A program made the position numbers and the translations under genes. The notes under the pieces were generated by a model. It saw only the letters and a list, made by a program, of their open reading frames with translations, searched no databases and was not told the DNA's origin. Shown in pieces: positions 1 through 9,498 of a stretch of 41,613 nucleotides of DNA; the first letter of the stretch is position 1, and each line of letters begins with the position of its first letter. Location of the stretch: the NCBI GenBank assembly GCA_019155205.2, contig JAHNZQ020003147.1, positions 62,179 to 103,791 of the forward strand. Direction: 5' to 3'. This DNA is from Gracilaria vermiculophylla. Lineage: Eukaryota; Rhodophyta; Florideophyceae; Gracilariales; Gracilariaceae.

Positions 1-1174
1 GGCGAACATTCTTATTATCCCTCCAACCTTCCCTTGCCCCTGTGACCTCCAATAGGGCGACCGGCATCGGACGAGTTATGGAGCACCATCGCGGGGCGCG
101 CGCTCATATCCAACGGAGAACGGTGGGGGTGCGGACGAGAAACTTATGAGTCCGGTGCCTTCACGGAGACAGGATGAGCGGACGCGTAGACGCGGGTGTT
201 GCCGAAAGGACTAACGTCGGAGGAGTCAAAGTGGCGAACGCCTCCAGGGGGGTCGGTACCCTCGCGAGACTGCCCCACGCTCCGTCCACGGGAGTTGCGC
301 GCGTGTATCGCGCACGATGCGCCGGAGGATGCGGACGCTCGCGCTGCCGACTGGCGCAGCAGCACCGAAGGATGACACCAAGAAGGAGCGGATATCGCCG
401 GGTAAAGAGGAGCTGGAGCCCACGAACGCCCCAAGGAGTGAAACGCGAACCCGTGGCAACACGCCGCGCGGGAGTATGGAGAAGAGAAGGAACGCCTGAA
501 GGAGAGAACGGGCGAACCGCCGGAGGCCGCACGTACCACAACATCGATAGGAGCCAACCCAGGGATCAAGAAAGCCGAAGATGCACCTCGAGGACGTGGT
601 GCAATTCAGGAAAGGGGGTATGTAGTACAGTGGCTCCTACGGAAATATGGTGGTTTGGCCTTAAGGTATAATATTCCTAAGGAGGGTTCGTAATTTGTTG
701 GCTGGGCCACGTGGTGCAGAATCTCGCCCGCGTGCGCTACAGTATCCTTGAGGTACGGTAGAATTTATTATTTATTTTAGATATTTTATGGAGGTAATTA
801 GCACAGTAGTGAGACCTGCCGAGGCGGGCTCCCGGCTTGATATTTAAGCTGCCGGTTGAGCTCCACCTCTGGGGATGTAAAGGCAAGCACCCTTGAGTCT
901 TCTTCTACATTTTCCGGTTGGAGCCTCTTGTCTATTCACGCTGGTTTCTAAGCGGCCGATCCCCAGGTCGCATCATAGCAGCGCCTGTAGGAGCATTGTC
1001 CGCCCAGTGAACCTCCCCCTCCGCTTGGTGTTCGCGGATCCATTTCAGAATTCCCCCGGCTCGCGACAGCGGATACCGGAGACCACCTTTAGGAATACGC
1101 GCCTTTGGAGTCAACAAAAACTCCTAACAGACGTTGTGCTTCACTACCTCGACAGGAGGGCTGACAGTACCACA
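1..1174 (+). repeat. Dispersed repeat, left copy (LTR-element-like)
   Basis: From about position 55 to 1174 this sequence matches the reverse complement of 40275-41613 at high identity, with scattered substitutions and small indels. Shared landmarks include the stretch around 790-900 and the GC-rich part at 150-560. The inner limit is sharp: similarity stops after CTGACAGTACCACA at 1174. Reading frames of 140-165 codons are open on both strands at 144-671, but they only reflect high GC and I recognise no protein. Most likely this is one arm of a retroelement or other dispersed repeat truncated by the window edge. No reverse transcriptase or integrase motif is visible, so the class is inferred. 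Confidence 0.75.
876..1174. repeat. LTR-like terminal unit, left copy (about 299 bp)
   Basis: The unit begins TGTAAAGG and ends ACCACA, so it has the TG...CA ends typical of LTRs. It corresponds to two tandem units at the right end (39984-40274 and 40275-40573) in opposite orientation. Its inner edge abuts unrelated AT-rich DNA. No convincing primer-binding site or polypurine tract is seen, so calling it an LTR rests on length, ends and repetition. Confidence 0.5.
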
Positions 1175-3194
1175 GTTAGAATGATTTATGGCTATTTTAG
1201 GCCATTCTGAACAGGTTTTGATTAAATCAAAAGTATTGGAAATAGCGCAAAAACTATGAATATTTTAAGTATGGGACGTTAAAGAAACGCGATGCAAAAG
1301 CGTTGAATTAGTATTATTTAGTACACAGAAGCGAAAATCAACTACTGAAGAAGGCAAAATGAAGTATGAAAGTAAAATGTCCTATGATTTTGAAACGGTT
1401 TTTTAACTTGAAGTTTTTTGAAACCTGATTTTGATAGCACTACAGTACTAAAAACGATGATTTGCATCACAATGCCAGGTGTCCTATACTTTTGAAACAG
1501 ACTTTAGTTCGAAGATAATAAAGTTTAAAACATATTTTCTTATCATTGTTAACACATAAAACTTCAAAGCATTACACAAACAGACAAATAAAACAAAGTT
1601 CTCGTTTTAAAAAAGCAGCACCTACATTTGTACATTCTGTGTTGGGATTTATGTACAATTGTAATATTTATAGTATCTAGAAGCCTTTTTATCATCACTA
1701 TTATGCCTGCACATATTTAAATTGCAGTCAATAATCAACCAACACACAATATGAGGTATTTATGGGAAGATTATATTTATTCACATAACATAGTTTTTTG
1801 TATGTTTTGCGTGTTTGCGTAATTTTAGGTCGCGAAGTAAACGGTTTTCTTGCGCTCTTTTTTTAGTTCTGTTTATATAAAAAAAGTAGTGCACAAGATC
1901 TTACAGAAATTATAGCTAGACACTTGTTCATCGGACCAGCGACCTACATGAGGTCAAAACAATCATCGTTTCCTTTAATTCTCGTTATTTTGATCGGATT
2001 TTTTCGTCTTTTGTAGCCTGTACTAGTTATTCACATTATACGTGTATAGCAAAAATTCTAAGCTTCTGTTCGTTTAAGGGGTTTAGGGGTTAAAATGTGT
2101 CTAATTTACTGCAAAGCTTCAGAAAACAAGCTTTTTTAACATCAAAAACGCACGTTTAATGGAAAAACACCGTTTCTGACGCGTGTATAAAAGGTTAAAA
2201 CCATTCAAAAAATAATTATTTGACATCACTACATCCGGGCGGATAGTCACCAGCATGCAGTCTGAAATATCTATTGGCAAGCTGAAGTGCTTATCGTGCA
2301 GTACCAAGGGTACTGGTCGTATGCTGATTGGTTAAGGTTTGTTCTCTGATATCAGTACGAATTTTCCCAGCTCAACAACTATAGATTTAATGCTTGTGAT
2401 GTCGCTCTTTTAAAAATTGCCGTATTTTTCCTCATTAGCTTCAAGTGGCTTTCAGAAAAGAGATACAATATATAGCCGAAAAAAGTGCGTCCCAGCAATT
2501 TAACCAGAACCGCGCACCCTTTTTAAGTACTTGACGGGTAGTGACGCCTTCGAAAGAAAAAAGATAGAGCAGGGAATGAGGCATCATTTAGTTTGGGGAC
2601 AGACACGGGGAGCAGGGCGCCTCTCAGGACAATGGTGGGCAAGGCCCAACATTGAGCTTAACGTACGGGTAGGTGCCTCGGAACGTCTTGACTTGGGAAC
2701 GGGTCAGATACATTTTTTGAAAGGTTAACAACTGGAGACTGCCGGCGAACTTCACTAAAAAACGGGGGCGAGGTCCATGTTTCATCGGTGTGTACAACAA
2801 CACTGCCCTGCGCAGCTCTCGCGAGCACCGGCAACAGTCCAGCAGCACTCTGAACTAGTACTGTCCTGTAGGGTCACAGTCAGCTGCGCGCACTCGGGCA
2901 GGCGGATCGCTTTTTGGGTTGTATTGGTACGCATACGTATGCATGCCAGCAATTCACGCACTCCACTGTCTCGACATCTGAGCGTAGTCGCGTGGTCCAA
3001 TCGTGTAGCTCACGCCGCTCCTCTTGTGCTTTTTCGTCGCGTTTCCTCGAAGGCCTGTCGAGCGCTAACTTTTCACCGCCGCCGTGCCGCTCGCTACGCT
3101 CTTCCATGTGAGCCACATCCGCCCGCCCAATCCATCTGCGCGCGCTGACTCTTTCGCTCTACGCGTGCCAAATTGTACATTACCGATATCTCCC
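1175..3194. other. AT-rich intergenic region, no gene seen
   Basis: 1175-2530 is clearly richer in A and T than the rest of the window, with many A and T runs and stops in all frames. From 2531 composition becomes mixed. Only short unconvincing frames occur. A frame leading into the next gene is open from 3084 but its first ATG is at 3195, so the last hundred bases are probably leader. No RNA gene was recognised. Confidence 0.6.
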
Positions 3195-5234
3195 ATGGGA
3201 CCCCAAACGTTAGTGCATGACTCGCAGCAGTCCGACCGCATGTGCATCGTTACTGGCTCAGCCGAAACGCTGAAAGGCAGTCATCCCTTGTTATCCACCG
3301 CTCTAAGTCGCAAGCATTCGTTAAGGAGGCGCTCGATATCTTCCCGAATATCGCGTCGCTTGTTGCGAATTCCGAGCAATATCTTTCGCATACTTCAGTG
3401 GGCGTCCCCAAGCCGCAAGAGCTACCTCAACTCCCCGCTTGCTACTGTTTCCCTTGGCATTCTAATTTCTCTTTCGCTAACTCTGTTAACTTCAGTACCC
3501 TTTCTTCTCAGTATTTCATCTGACTTCCATCTTCCTGTCTCCAAACTTGCCTCAAAGCAGATCTTGCGATTCACACCACGTATCTCGAAGGAAGCCCACT
3601 ACCATTTTATTGCCACCGCTCTTGCTAATGATTTTGACATTCCCCCTAGTCTCACCAACAAATTACCGCCGACGCAGCGTTTCCAGCTTCTGACTAACCT
3701 GCAAAACGTTCAGAGTACTCGTAAGCACGCACCCCGTCGCCTTTTTTTCCTTCATGTCGTGGGAGCGGTTCCTACAAATCGCCTTAATGCTATTGCTGCT
3801 GCAATATCATACGCAAAGAACACCAATCGCTACCTGCTGGTGCTGTGGGATGTAAGTCGTGGAGGAGATGAACTTGGCACAGCGCCTCTCGAGGCTTTAC
3901 CAACACTTGGCGAACACAACACAATGCTTTTGTACGTGAATTCGTTACAGCTTACGCCAAACTCTTCAGATTGGAGTGAGTTTCAAATCAACTACTACAC
4001 AAATTTCGGTTCTGGAGGATATCCCCTGGACAACGTAGCCGCTCTCGTTCACAGACATATTTTCTACCGTGCCAAAGACGAAGTCGAAGGTCGTTATGCT
4101 ATCGCGTCGCAAGGCATAATGCTCATGGAGAGACTGTTCCAACCGGATGCTAACTTTCAATCGCAATGGAATGAATTTTTTAAGGATTGGACGTTCCCCG
4201 GTCTTAGTACGACAGATGTCCATGATGTTCTTAATCGCGTGTATGGTGTTCCCCAGATTTTCATTGACAGTATGCCAGACGCCTCTCAACGGAAATTGCT
4301 TAGAGAACTAGACCGATCTAATTCGAAACGTGCATTCTTCGTGCATGCGCAGTATGGATTGGGAAATCGTTTGAGGGCATTGGGGTCCGCAATGGCCATC
4401 TCGAAGGTAACGGGGCGTGTCCTGGTTTTGATATGGGAACCTGACGTTCACCTAAACTGCCGTTTTTCTGATCTTTTCGTTAACGATATGGTTATTCTAG
4501 AGAAGTTGAACATGAATTGGCCTCCGGGTGACGCGAATACGAAAGACAATGCCATGCGAACAGTGGACTTTTACAATTTCATGCGCTTCAACGGCAAACA
4601 TATTCACAATCCCCTCACAGAACTTGTGAATCCGAGACAAGGGCGACATGTATACGTGAAAACAGCATATGTTATACGGTCTAGCCGCACTCCTCGGATA
4701 ATATCAACCACATCAAAGTACTGGAAAACGATGCGCGATACCCTAGTCCCGAACGCGGAAATTATGAACTTGGTAAACGATCCATCGTTCATAAACATAA
4801 AGGGCATGGTCGGTGTGCATATCAGGTCTCGAACGATTGAAAACGACATCAAAGGGGTCAGTGAAGAATTTTACGGCAACGGATCTCGCGTAACGGACCA
4901 TTGGCGCCGCCTAACTGGTATGAAGACGTTCGAAAACAAAATTATGCGCTTGAGCTTGCGGTATAGATTCTTCGTGGCTGCCGACACAAGAGATGCAATC
5001 AAGGAACTCGAACGCAAATTCGGGTCACATAGAATATTCAGTATTCCACGAGATCAGGATTGTGTGACCAGGGACGTGGAATGCGCAAAACTAGCCTTGG
5101 CAGATATTCTTCTTCTTTCCAAAGTGCCTACTCTCTTAGGGAGCCACTGGAGTTCCTTCACCGAGGGGGCAGTTCGATTATCCGGAAGGATCAAGGTACT
5201 TTTGGCAGGCGTGCATTTTGGAAGACCAAGGTGA
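3195..5234 (+). CDS. Type II membrane glycosyltransferase, GT-B fucosyltransferase-like (NodZ/FUT8/POFUT superfamily), internally duplicated
   Basis: 679 aa from the first in-frame ATG; the frame is open upstream to 3084 without an ATG. A basic N-terminus precedes one hydrophobic segment at about residues 82-106, as in a Golgi signal-anchor enzyme. The catalytic-type half starts near residue 380: FFVHAQYGLGNRLRALG (381-397), a conserved WEPD, then GVHIRSR (540-546), which resembles the H-x-R nucleotide-sugar motif of alpha-1,6/O-fucosyltransferase folds. The C-terminus has the usual FFVAADT and LGSHWSSF-type segments. Residues 184-219 (FFLHVVGAVPTNRLNA, then LLVLWD) repeat the start of this domain 197 residues earlier in weaker form, losing the GxGNR glycines. 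The likely role is transfer of fucose or a related sugar to wall or secreted glycans. The donor and acceptor are unknown. Confidence 0.65.
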   Translation: MGPQTLVHDSQQSDRMCIVTGSAETLKGSHPLLSTALSRKHSLRRRSISSRISRRLLRIPSNIFRILQWASPSRKSYLNSPLATVSLGILISLSLTLLTSVPFLLSISSDFHLPVSKLASKQILRFTPRISKEAHYHFIATALANDFDIPPSLTNKLPPTQRFQLLTNLQNVQSTRKHAPRRLFFLHVVGAVPTNRLNAIAAAISYAKNTNRYLLVLWDVSRGGDELGTAPLEALPTLGEHNTMLLYVNSLQLTPNSSDWSEFQINYYTNFGSGGYPLDNVAALVHRHIFYRAKDEVEGRYAIASQGIMLMERLFQPDANFQSQWNEFFKDWTFPGLSTTDVHDVLNRVYGVPQIFIDSMPDASQRKLLRELDRSNSKRAFFVHAQYGLGNRLRALGSAMAISKVTGRVLVLIWEPDVHLNCRFSDLFVNDMVILEKLNMNWPPGDANTKDNAMRTVDFYNFMRFNGKHIHNPLTELVNPRQGRHVYVKTAYVIRSSRTPRIISTTSKYWKTMRDTLVPNAEIMNLVNDPSFINIKGMVGVHIRSRTIENDIKGVSEEFYGNGSRVTDHWRRLTGMKTFENKIMRLSLRYRFFVAADTRDAIKELERKFGSHRIFSIPRDQDCVTRDVECAKLALADILLLSKVPTLLGSHWSSFTEGAVRLSGRIKVLLAGVHFGRPR

Positions 5235-6520
5235 GGACCACCTGACGGTGTCAGCTCTCTTGTCAGAGCCCTTGTTGAGACCCAAAACGTCTGCTACATC
5301 TACGCAACTAGTTGAGTTTCAACTCCAATGGTATTCCGAAGAGCAGGCGGCACTCATGTGAACAACACCTCAACTCTCTGATCTGTTCTTGAATCAAACC
5401 TAAATCCTTATCCTGCAGAAAGTGTTCAGAGGGGCGAATTGACAACTGCCTGCTAGAAAACGAGATTTATTTTGAAACGGAGGAAATAACTGATCATTGG
5501 GATGCAAGGTCGTGCAATTTCCAAAAGAATGGCCCATACTGATCGGCTCTCTTGATAGAGCTGGCCATTTCACAATCAAATTAAGTCTTTTAGCCCACGT
5601 AGTCAAGGGCGACAGGTTTTCAGAAGCATATTCTAAAGTTTTTCTTGGATTGCTCCGCTCAAGGGTAAAACGCATGTAAAATACGCATTCGTTCAAAGAA
5701 AGGCTACGGAATGTAATTGAAGCTGTAGTGATTTGGGGTTTGTTTAGCTGCAGTACCTGTGCTGGGCGCTCCAAGATTGAGAAGTTTCGATTTGTCTCAT
5801 ATGTCTTGCGAAGTGTAGCTGCGTTGCCTAATTACTATGGGCCTATCAATTACCTCATTTCTCTTTTGCAGTTTTGAAGTCAAAGATTGTGGGTGTCTTG
5901 AAGAAAACGCTGATAACGAAGGGCTCTTGCAGTCGAGCCGCAACGCTTGTAATACAGGTATAAGGCAGTGCTACCCCCTAGAAATGAGAGGCAGAGCAAA
6001 GCTAGGACGGCAATTGCACACATACGGAGAGGGCGATGTGCTTTCAGTAGTACAGGGTTCGCAAAAGTCCTGACCATGATGGGAAATTATTGCTTCTCGT
6101 TTGCTGAGCCTTCGAATCTCCGTAGACCATTCACCTTAGGTTTATGGATACAGTACTTCACTGTATTGGTCGAAATCATGAATGTGGGTTTTATACGGGC
6201 TTTTTTTTTTTTTTGAAATCGCAATCCGGCTTTGTCAGCATTTGTGAGATGTGGTTTGATCTCGGATGATGCAAACGTCCAAAGTACGAATAAGGTAAGG
6301 TTAATATTATCATCAGAGCACTTAAGGAAAGTTCAGAATTCTTCATAAAACTTCCTTGCACTGTTGCATCTCAGAGCACTCGGAGCGTCCCTACTTGTGT
6401 CGAGAAATCATCGGGAAGACGTCAGCTTCTTTCCGACTCGAGCTCAAAATCCTTGTAACAGAAGGAACCGCAACTCTTCACTGCGGGACGAAGCAGAAAC
6501 CAGTTGCTCCAAATCTGCTC
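5235..6520. other. Intergenic, no gene supported
   Basis: This lies between two genes on the same strand. Small frames of 60-124 codons exist on both strands (for example 5400-5774 minus and 5837-6073 plus), but none shows a domain, signal peptide or compositional bias. A run of T lies at 6201-6215. The stretch from 6356 is in frame with the next gene but lacks an ATG until 6521, so it is probably that gene's leader. Confidence 0.5.
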
Positions 6521-8458
6521 ATGATTGCCTACATTTCCACTTTGCGTGTTTCTGTGCAAGCGGTGCGCGCAATACCGCCCAGTCATTTCGGCAGCGCGAA
6601 CTCCCGGTTATCCGGATTGACGTTGCGCCGACCTCAGCATGCTCGAAAAGCCCGCTTGAGAGTGAGTGCCTCTGCTCCACCCGTACAGTATAACGAGAAT
6701 ACGGATGTTTCGCCTTCGTCTCTTGCGGTACCGCCTGCTACGCCAAGGTATCGTAACGTTCTTCGTGAAATTCTCGTAGGAGTACGCGAGCTGGCAGAAC
6801 CCCTGTATGGGGGAGATCGCAAAGTAACTGCGTGGTTGTGGACGGCAGCCACCGTTATACTGGCTTTAGCAGCCACTCTATACGCGGTTATGCTAAGCAT
6901 GATCCAGCGGTTTTTCTGGAACAGTTTAAACGCTCGCGACGCATCGCAATTCGGAAAGCTGCTTGCTCTGTACGGTGTGGCAGTTGTGATAGGCCCGATT
7001 GTGATTTCCACGTTCAACTGGATTACGCAACGGCTAGCGCTCATGTGGAGAAGCGCATTAACTGACCATCTTTTGCGGCAGTACTTTGCGAAGCTAAACT
7101 ACTACAAGCTATCGCTTGGAATGGGCGATATTGACAATCCAGATCAAAGAATTGCGGAGGACGTGATGAAGTTCACATCTCGTGCTGTAAGATTCATAAC
7201 TGTGATCGGAGTGGGAGTGTTTGACCTGCTTGTGTTTTCTGTGTTACTCTACAAGATTTACAGCCCACTGCTGTTCTTGTTGATAGCGTACTCTGCAATC
7301 GGCACTCTGGCGATTGGGCGCGTCGGTCGTCACCTGCTAGTGTTGAACCGGGAACAGGCAAGCAGAGAGGCTGACTTTCGTTTCGGGTTGGTTCGTGTCC
7401 GTGATGCAACAGAAAGCATCGCCTTCTACGGCGGCGAAGGCTTGGAGCAAAAAGAGCTTTCTCAACGATTTAGTGCAGTCTTTCGCAACAAAATCAGCCT
7501 GCTCGGCCTAACGCGAATTGTAGATCTGATGTCGTCATCGTTTCGATACTGGGCCCAAGTGGCACCAACGGCACTGATAGCCCCCCGATACTTTGCGGGG
7601 AAAGTACCGCTTGGCGCTCTCAGCCAAGTGTACTTTTCCTTCAATCATGTTCTATCATCGTTGGGGCTAGTGGTGTCAGAATTCACGGCCTTGGCAGAGT
7701 TTGGCGCTGGGATTCGAAGATTGAAAGGCATTTCAGATGTTCTCAAAAGCGACAACAATTCAGAAAGATTCATAGGTAGCACCGAACAAGACGACGAAAG
7801 CGACTCGGCAGCGTTGACATTGAGAAACGTATCAGTATACACGCCCACCCCCCCACATCAGCTACTGGTTCGGAATGTAGCGCTGAACGTCGCGAGAGGT
7901 GAGCGGCTGCTGGTGGTAGGCCGCTCGGGTATTGGGAAGAGTTCTCTGATGCGTGCAATAAGCGGGCTATGGATCGAGGGGGAAGGAAACATCACGCGCC
8001 CTTCAAGGGCTGAAACGCTGTTCTTGCCCCAACGCGCGTTTGTGATGCTGGGGTCACTGCGCGAAAATGTGATCTACCCGTCACAGCGAAGCGACGTGAC
8101 TGACGACGAGGTGGTGTCGGCACTGAGACGCGTAAATCTGGGCTACTTGGTAGAGCGCGTGGGACTGGAGGCGGCGGGAGAAGAGCTCAGCAGACAGATG
8201 AGCATGGGCGAGCAGCAGAGGCTGGCGTTCTCGAGAATTTTGATCTTCAAGCCGCAAATGGTGGTGCTGGACGAGTCGACATCAGCGCTGGACGCGGAGA
8301 ATGAGCGCGACATGTATGAGCTAGTACGTGACATGGGGATGACGTGCGTGAGCGTTGGCAACAGGCCTTCGCTGGTAGCGTTTCACGACCGAGTACTTCG
8401 CATTGAGGGTGACGGCGCATGGACAATGCTACCGTCGACCGAATATGCATCAGACTGA
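6521..8458 (+). CDS. ABC half-transporter, ABCD/SbmA-YddA type, probably plastid-targeted
   Basis: 645 aa from the first ATG of the frame. Residues 1-50 are rich in S, R and A and poor in acid, like a plastid transit peptide. The membrane domain (about 100-400) has several hydrophobic helices and the family motif NPDQRIAEDV. The nucleotide-binding domain has Walker A GRSGIGKSS (467-475), the signature MSMGEQQ (560-566) in the ABCD-like form rather than LSGGQ, and Walker B MVVLDES (580-586). The usual switch histidine in SVGHR is asparagine (SVGNR, N614). ABCD proteins dimerise and move acyl-CoAs or related molecules into peroxisomes or plastids; SbmA/YddA relatives occur in bacteria including cyanobacteria. 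The substrate cannot be told from sequence. The gene converges on the G-patch gene with 91 bp between stop codons. Confidence 0.85.
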   Translation: MIAYISTLRVSVQAVRAIPPSHFGSANSRLSGLTLRRPQHARKARLRVSASAPPVQYNENTDVSPSSLAVPPATPRYRNVLREILVGVRELAEPLYGGDRKVTAWLWTAATVILALAATLYAVMLSMIQRFFWNSLNARDASQFGKLLALYGVAVVIGPIVISTFNWITQRLALMWRSALTDHLLRQYFAKLNYYKLSLGMGDIDNPDQRIAEDVMKFTSRAVRFITVIGVGVFDLLVFSVLLYKIYSPLLFLLIAYSAIGTLAIGRVGRHLLVLNREQASREADFRFGLVRVRDATESIAFYGGEGLEQKELSQRFSAVFRNKISLLGLTRIVDLMSSSFRYWAQVAPTALIAPRYFAGKVPLGALSQVYFSFNHVLSSLGLVVSEFTALAEFGAGIRRLKGISDVLKSDNNSERFIGSTEQDDESDSAALTLRNVSVYTPTPPHQLLVRNVALNVARGERLLVVGRSGIGKSSLMRAISGLWIEGEGNITRPSRAETLFLPQRAFVMLGSLRENVIYPSQRSDVTDDEVVSALRRVNLGYLVERVGLEAAGEELSRQMSMGEQQRLAFSRILIFKPQMVVLDESTSALDAENERDMYELVRDMGMTCVSVGNRPSLVAFHDRVLRIEGDGAWTMLPSTEYASD

Positions 8459-8549
8459 CTGTGCATTTTGCAACACTTGGGATGGGGCAGGTTTAACGAC
8501 ACACGCAATGTTACAATATGATACAGATTGTGAGATTAAAGGATTGAGT

Positions 8550-9254
8550 CTAGCTCGCGGTCGGGTGATCAAGACAAAACGGGGCATGCTCACAATCGTT
8601 CTCGGCGGTGAGGCACGACAGCTCCGAAAAGTCCGAGAGGACCGAGTCGACTTCGGAGCTGAGCGACGTGGACGACGAAGCGCTCGACGAGGCGAGCTGA
8701 CTGAATTGGTTTCCAAAACTGGCTGGGCTGGTCGGCACAAGCGGGTGGGAGGCTGGTGTGGTGAGGGCACTGGCGACGACACGCGATGAGCGGCGCGGGT
8801 TTGCTGGACAGCTCTTCTCATGCTTATTGAGCGCCTTGAGGTTGGCGACGACATGGGAGGGGTCGAATTGACACCTCGGGCGCAGTGGGTCGAAGATGTC
8901 CATGTTGGCGAGGTGAGCAGGTCGCTCGGACCTGGGCAGCGGCATGCGGTAGTTGGACGGAAGCGAGTGCGGCAAGGGGTGCGACGGGGCGACGGCACCC
9001 ACGCCGGCACGGCCGCGGCGCACGACTATGGGGATGGGGACGTCGCGCGCCGGGGGTGTGGAGGGCGCGCCCAGTGTCTCGCCGGGCTGCCAGCCGGACT
9101 TCTTGAGCAGCTCGAAGCCGGGACCGGAAGTTATCTGGCGGTCATCGAAGGCGAGCGTGGAGATGGAAGGTGCGGTGGTGCGGCGGGGAGAAGGGGATGC
9201 GCGACGCGGATGGCTGCTACGGTGCTTGCGGCGGTTGGAGGAGGTGCCGCCCAT
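8550..9254 (-). CDS. G-patch protein with CHHC-type zinc finger
   Basis: 234 aa starting at an ATG with an ideal context (GCTGCCATGG). The frame is open further upstream to 9467, but that part reads like translated leader. Residues 44-87 fit a G-patch: GPGFELLKKSGWQPGETLG, then PIPIVVRRGRAGVG. Residues 128-149 fit the CHHC finger, C-x5-H-x10-H-x3-C (C128, H134, H145, C149), with CQFDPSH at its start. CHHC fingers occur in the U11-48K snRNP protein, Trm13-type tRNA methyltransferases and gametocyte-specific factors. G-patches bind and activate DEAH helicases. The N-terminus is Arg/Ser-rich and the C-terminus is a serine-rich, low-complexity acidic tail. The likely role is in pre-mRNA splicing or another RNA process. 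The combination is unfamiliar to me. Confidence 0.7.
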   Translation of the reverse strand: MGGTSSNRRKHRSSHPRRASPSPRRTTAPSISTLAFDDRQITSGPGFELLKKSGWQPGETLGAPSTPPARDVPIPIVVRRGRAGVGAVAPSHPLPHSLPSNYRMPLPRSERPAHLANMDIFDPLRPRCQFDPSHVVANLKALNKHEKSCPANPRRSSRVVASALTTPASHPLVPTSPASFGNQFSQLASSSASSSTSLSSEVDSVLSDFSELSCLTAENDCEHAPFCLDHPTAS

Positions 9255-9498
9255 GGCAGCAGGCGGCGGTGAGGCCGAGGGCGCGTATTGCGAGGAGAGG
9301 TGCGTCGAGGCGAGAGCACTTTTGAGGTGGCGGCTGAGGCGAGAGAGCCAACGGACGCGTGTTTGCGTGGCACATGCGGCCCTCCGGTAGCGCGCGCGCC
9401 CAATCAGAGGCGCGGCGCCTTTCGCGCGCTGCGGTGTGTGGGCACCGTCCCGCCATGGTGGCGCCATCGCTGCACGCGGGGCGCGGCGGGTGCCAATT
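9255..9498. promoter_or_regulatory. Divergent promoter region between G-patch and GT77-like genes
   Basis: About 244 bp separates the two divergent start codons and must carry both promoters and leaders. It is GC-rich, contains CCAAT (reading CCAATCAGAG near 9399) and has no clear TATA box. Assignment is from gene arrangement only. Confidence 0.45.

Noticed and set aside
144..671. Frames of 141 and 165 codons in the left-end repeat
   Set aside because: Open on both strands, Arg/Ser-rich and without domains; partly conserved in the right copy only because the whole repeat is conserved.
3084..3194. Upstream extension of the GT-B glycosyltransferase frame
   Set aside because: The frame is open but begins at GTG, with no ATG before 3195; eukaryotic initiation at GTG is unlikely.
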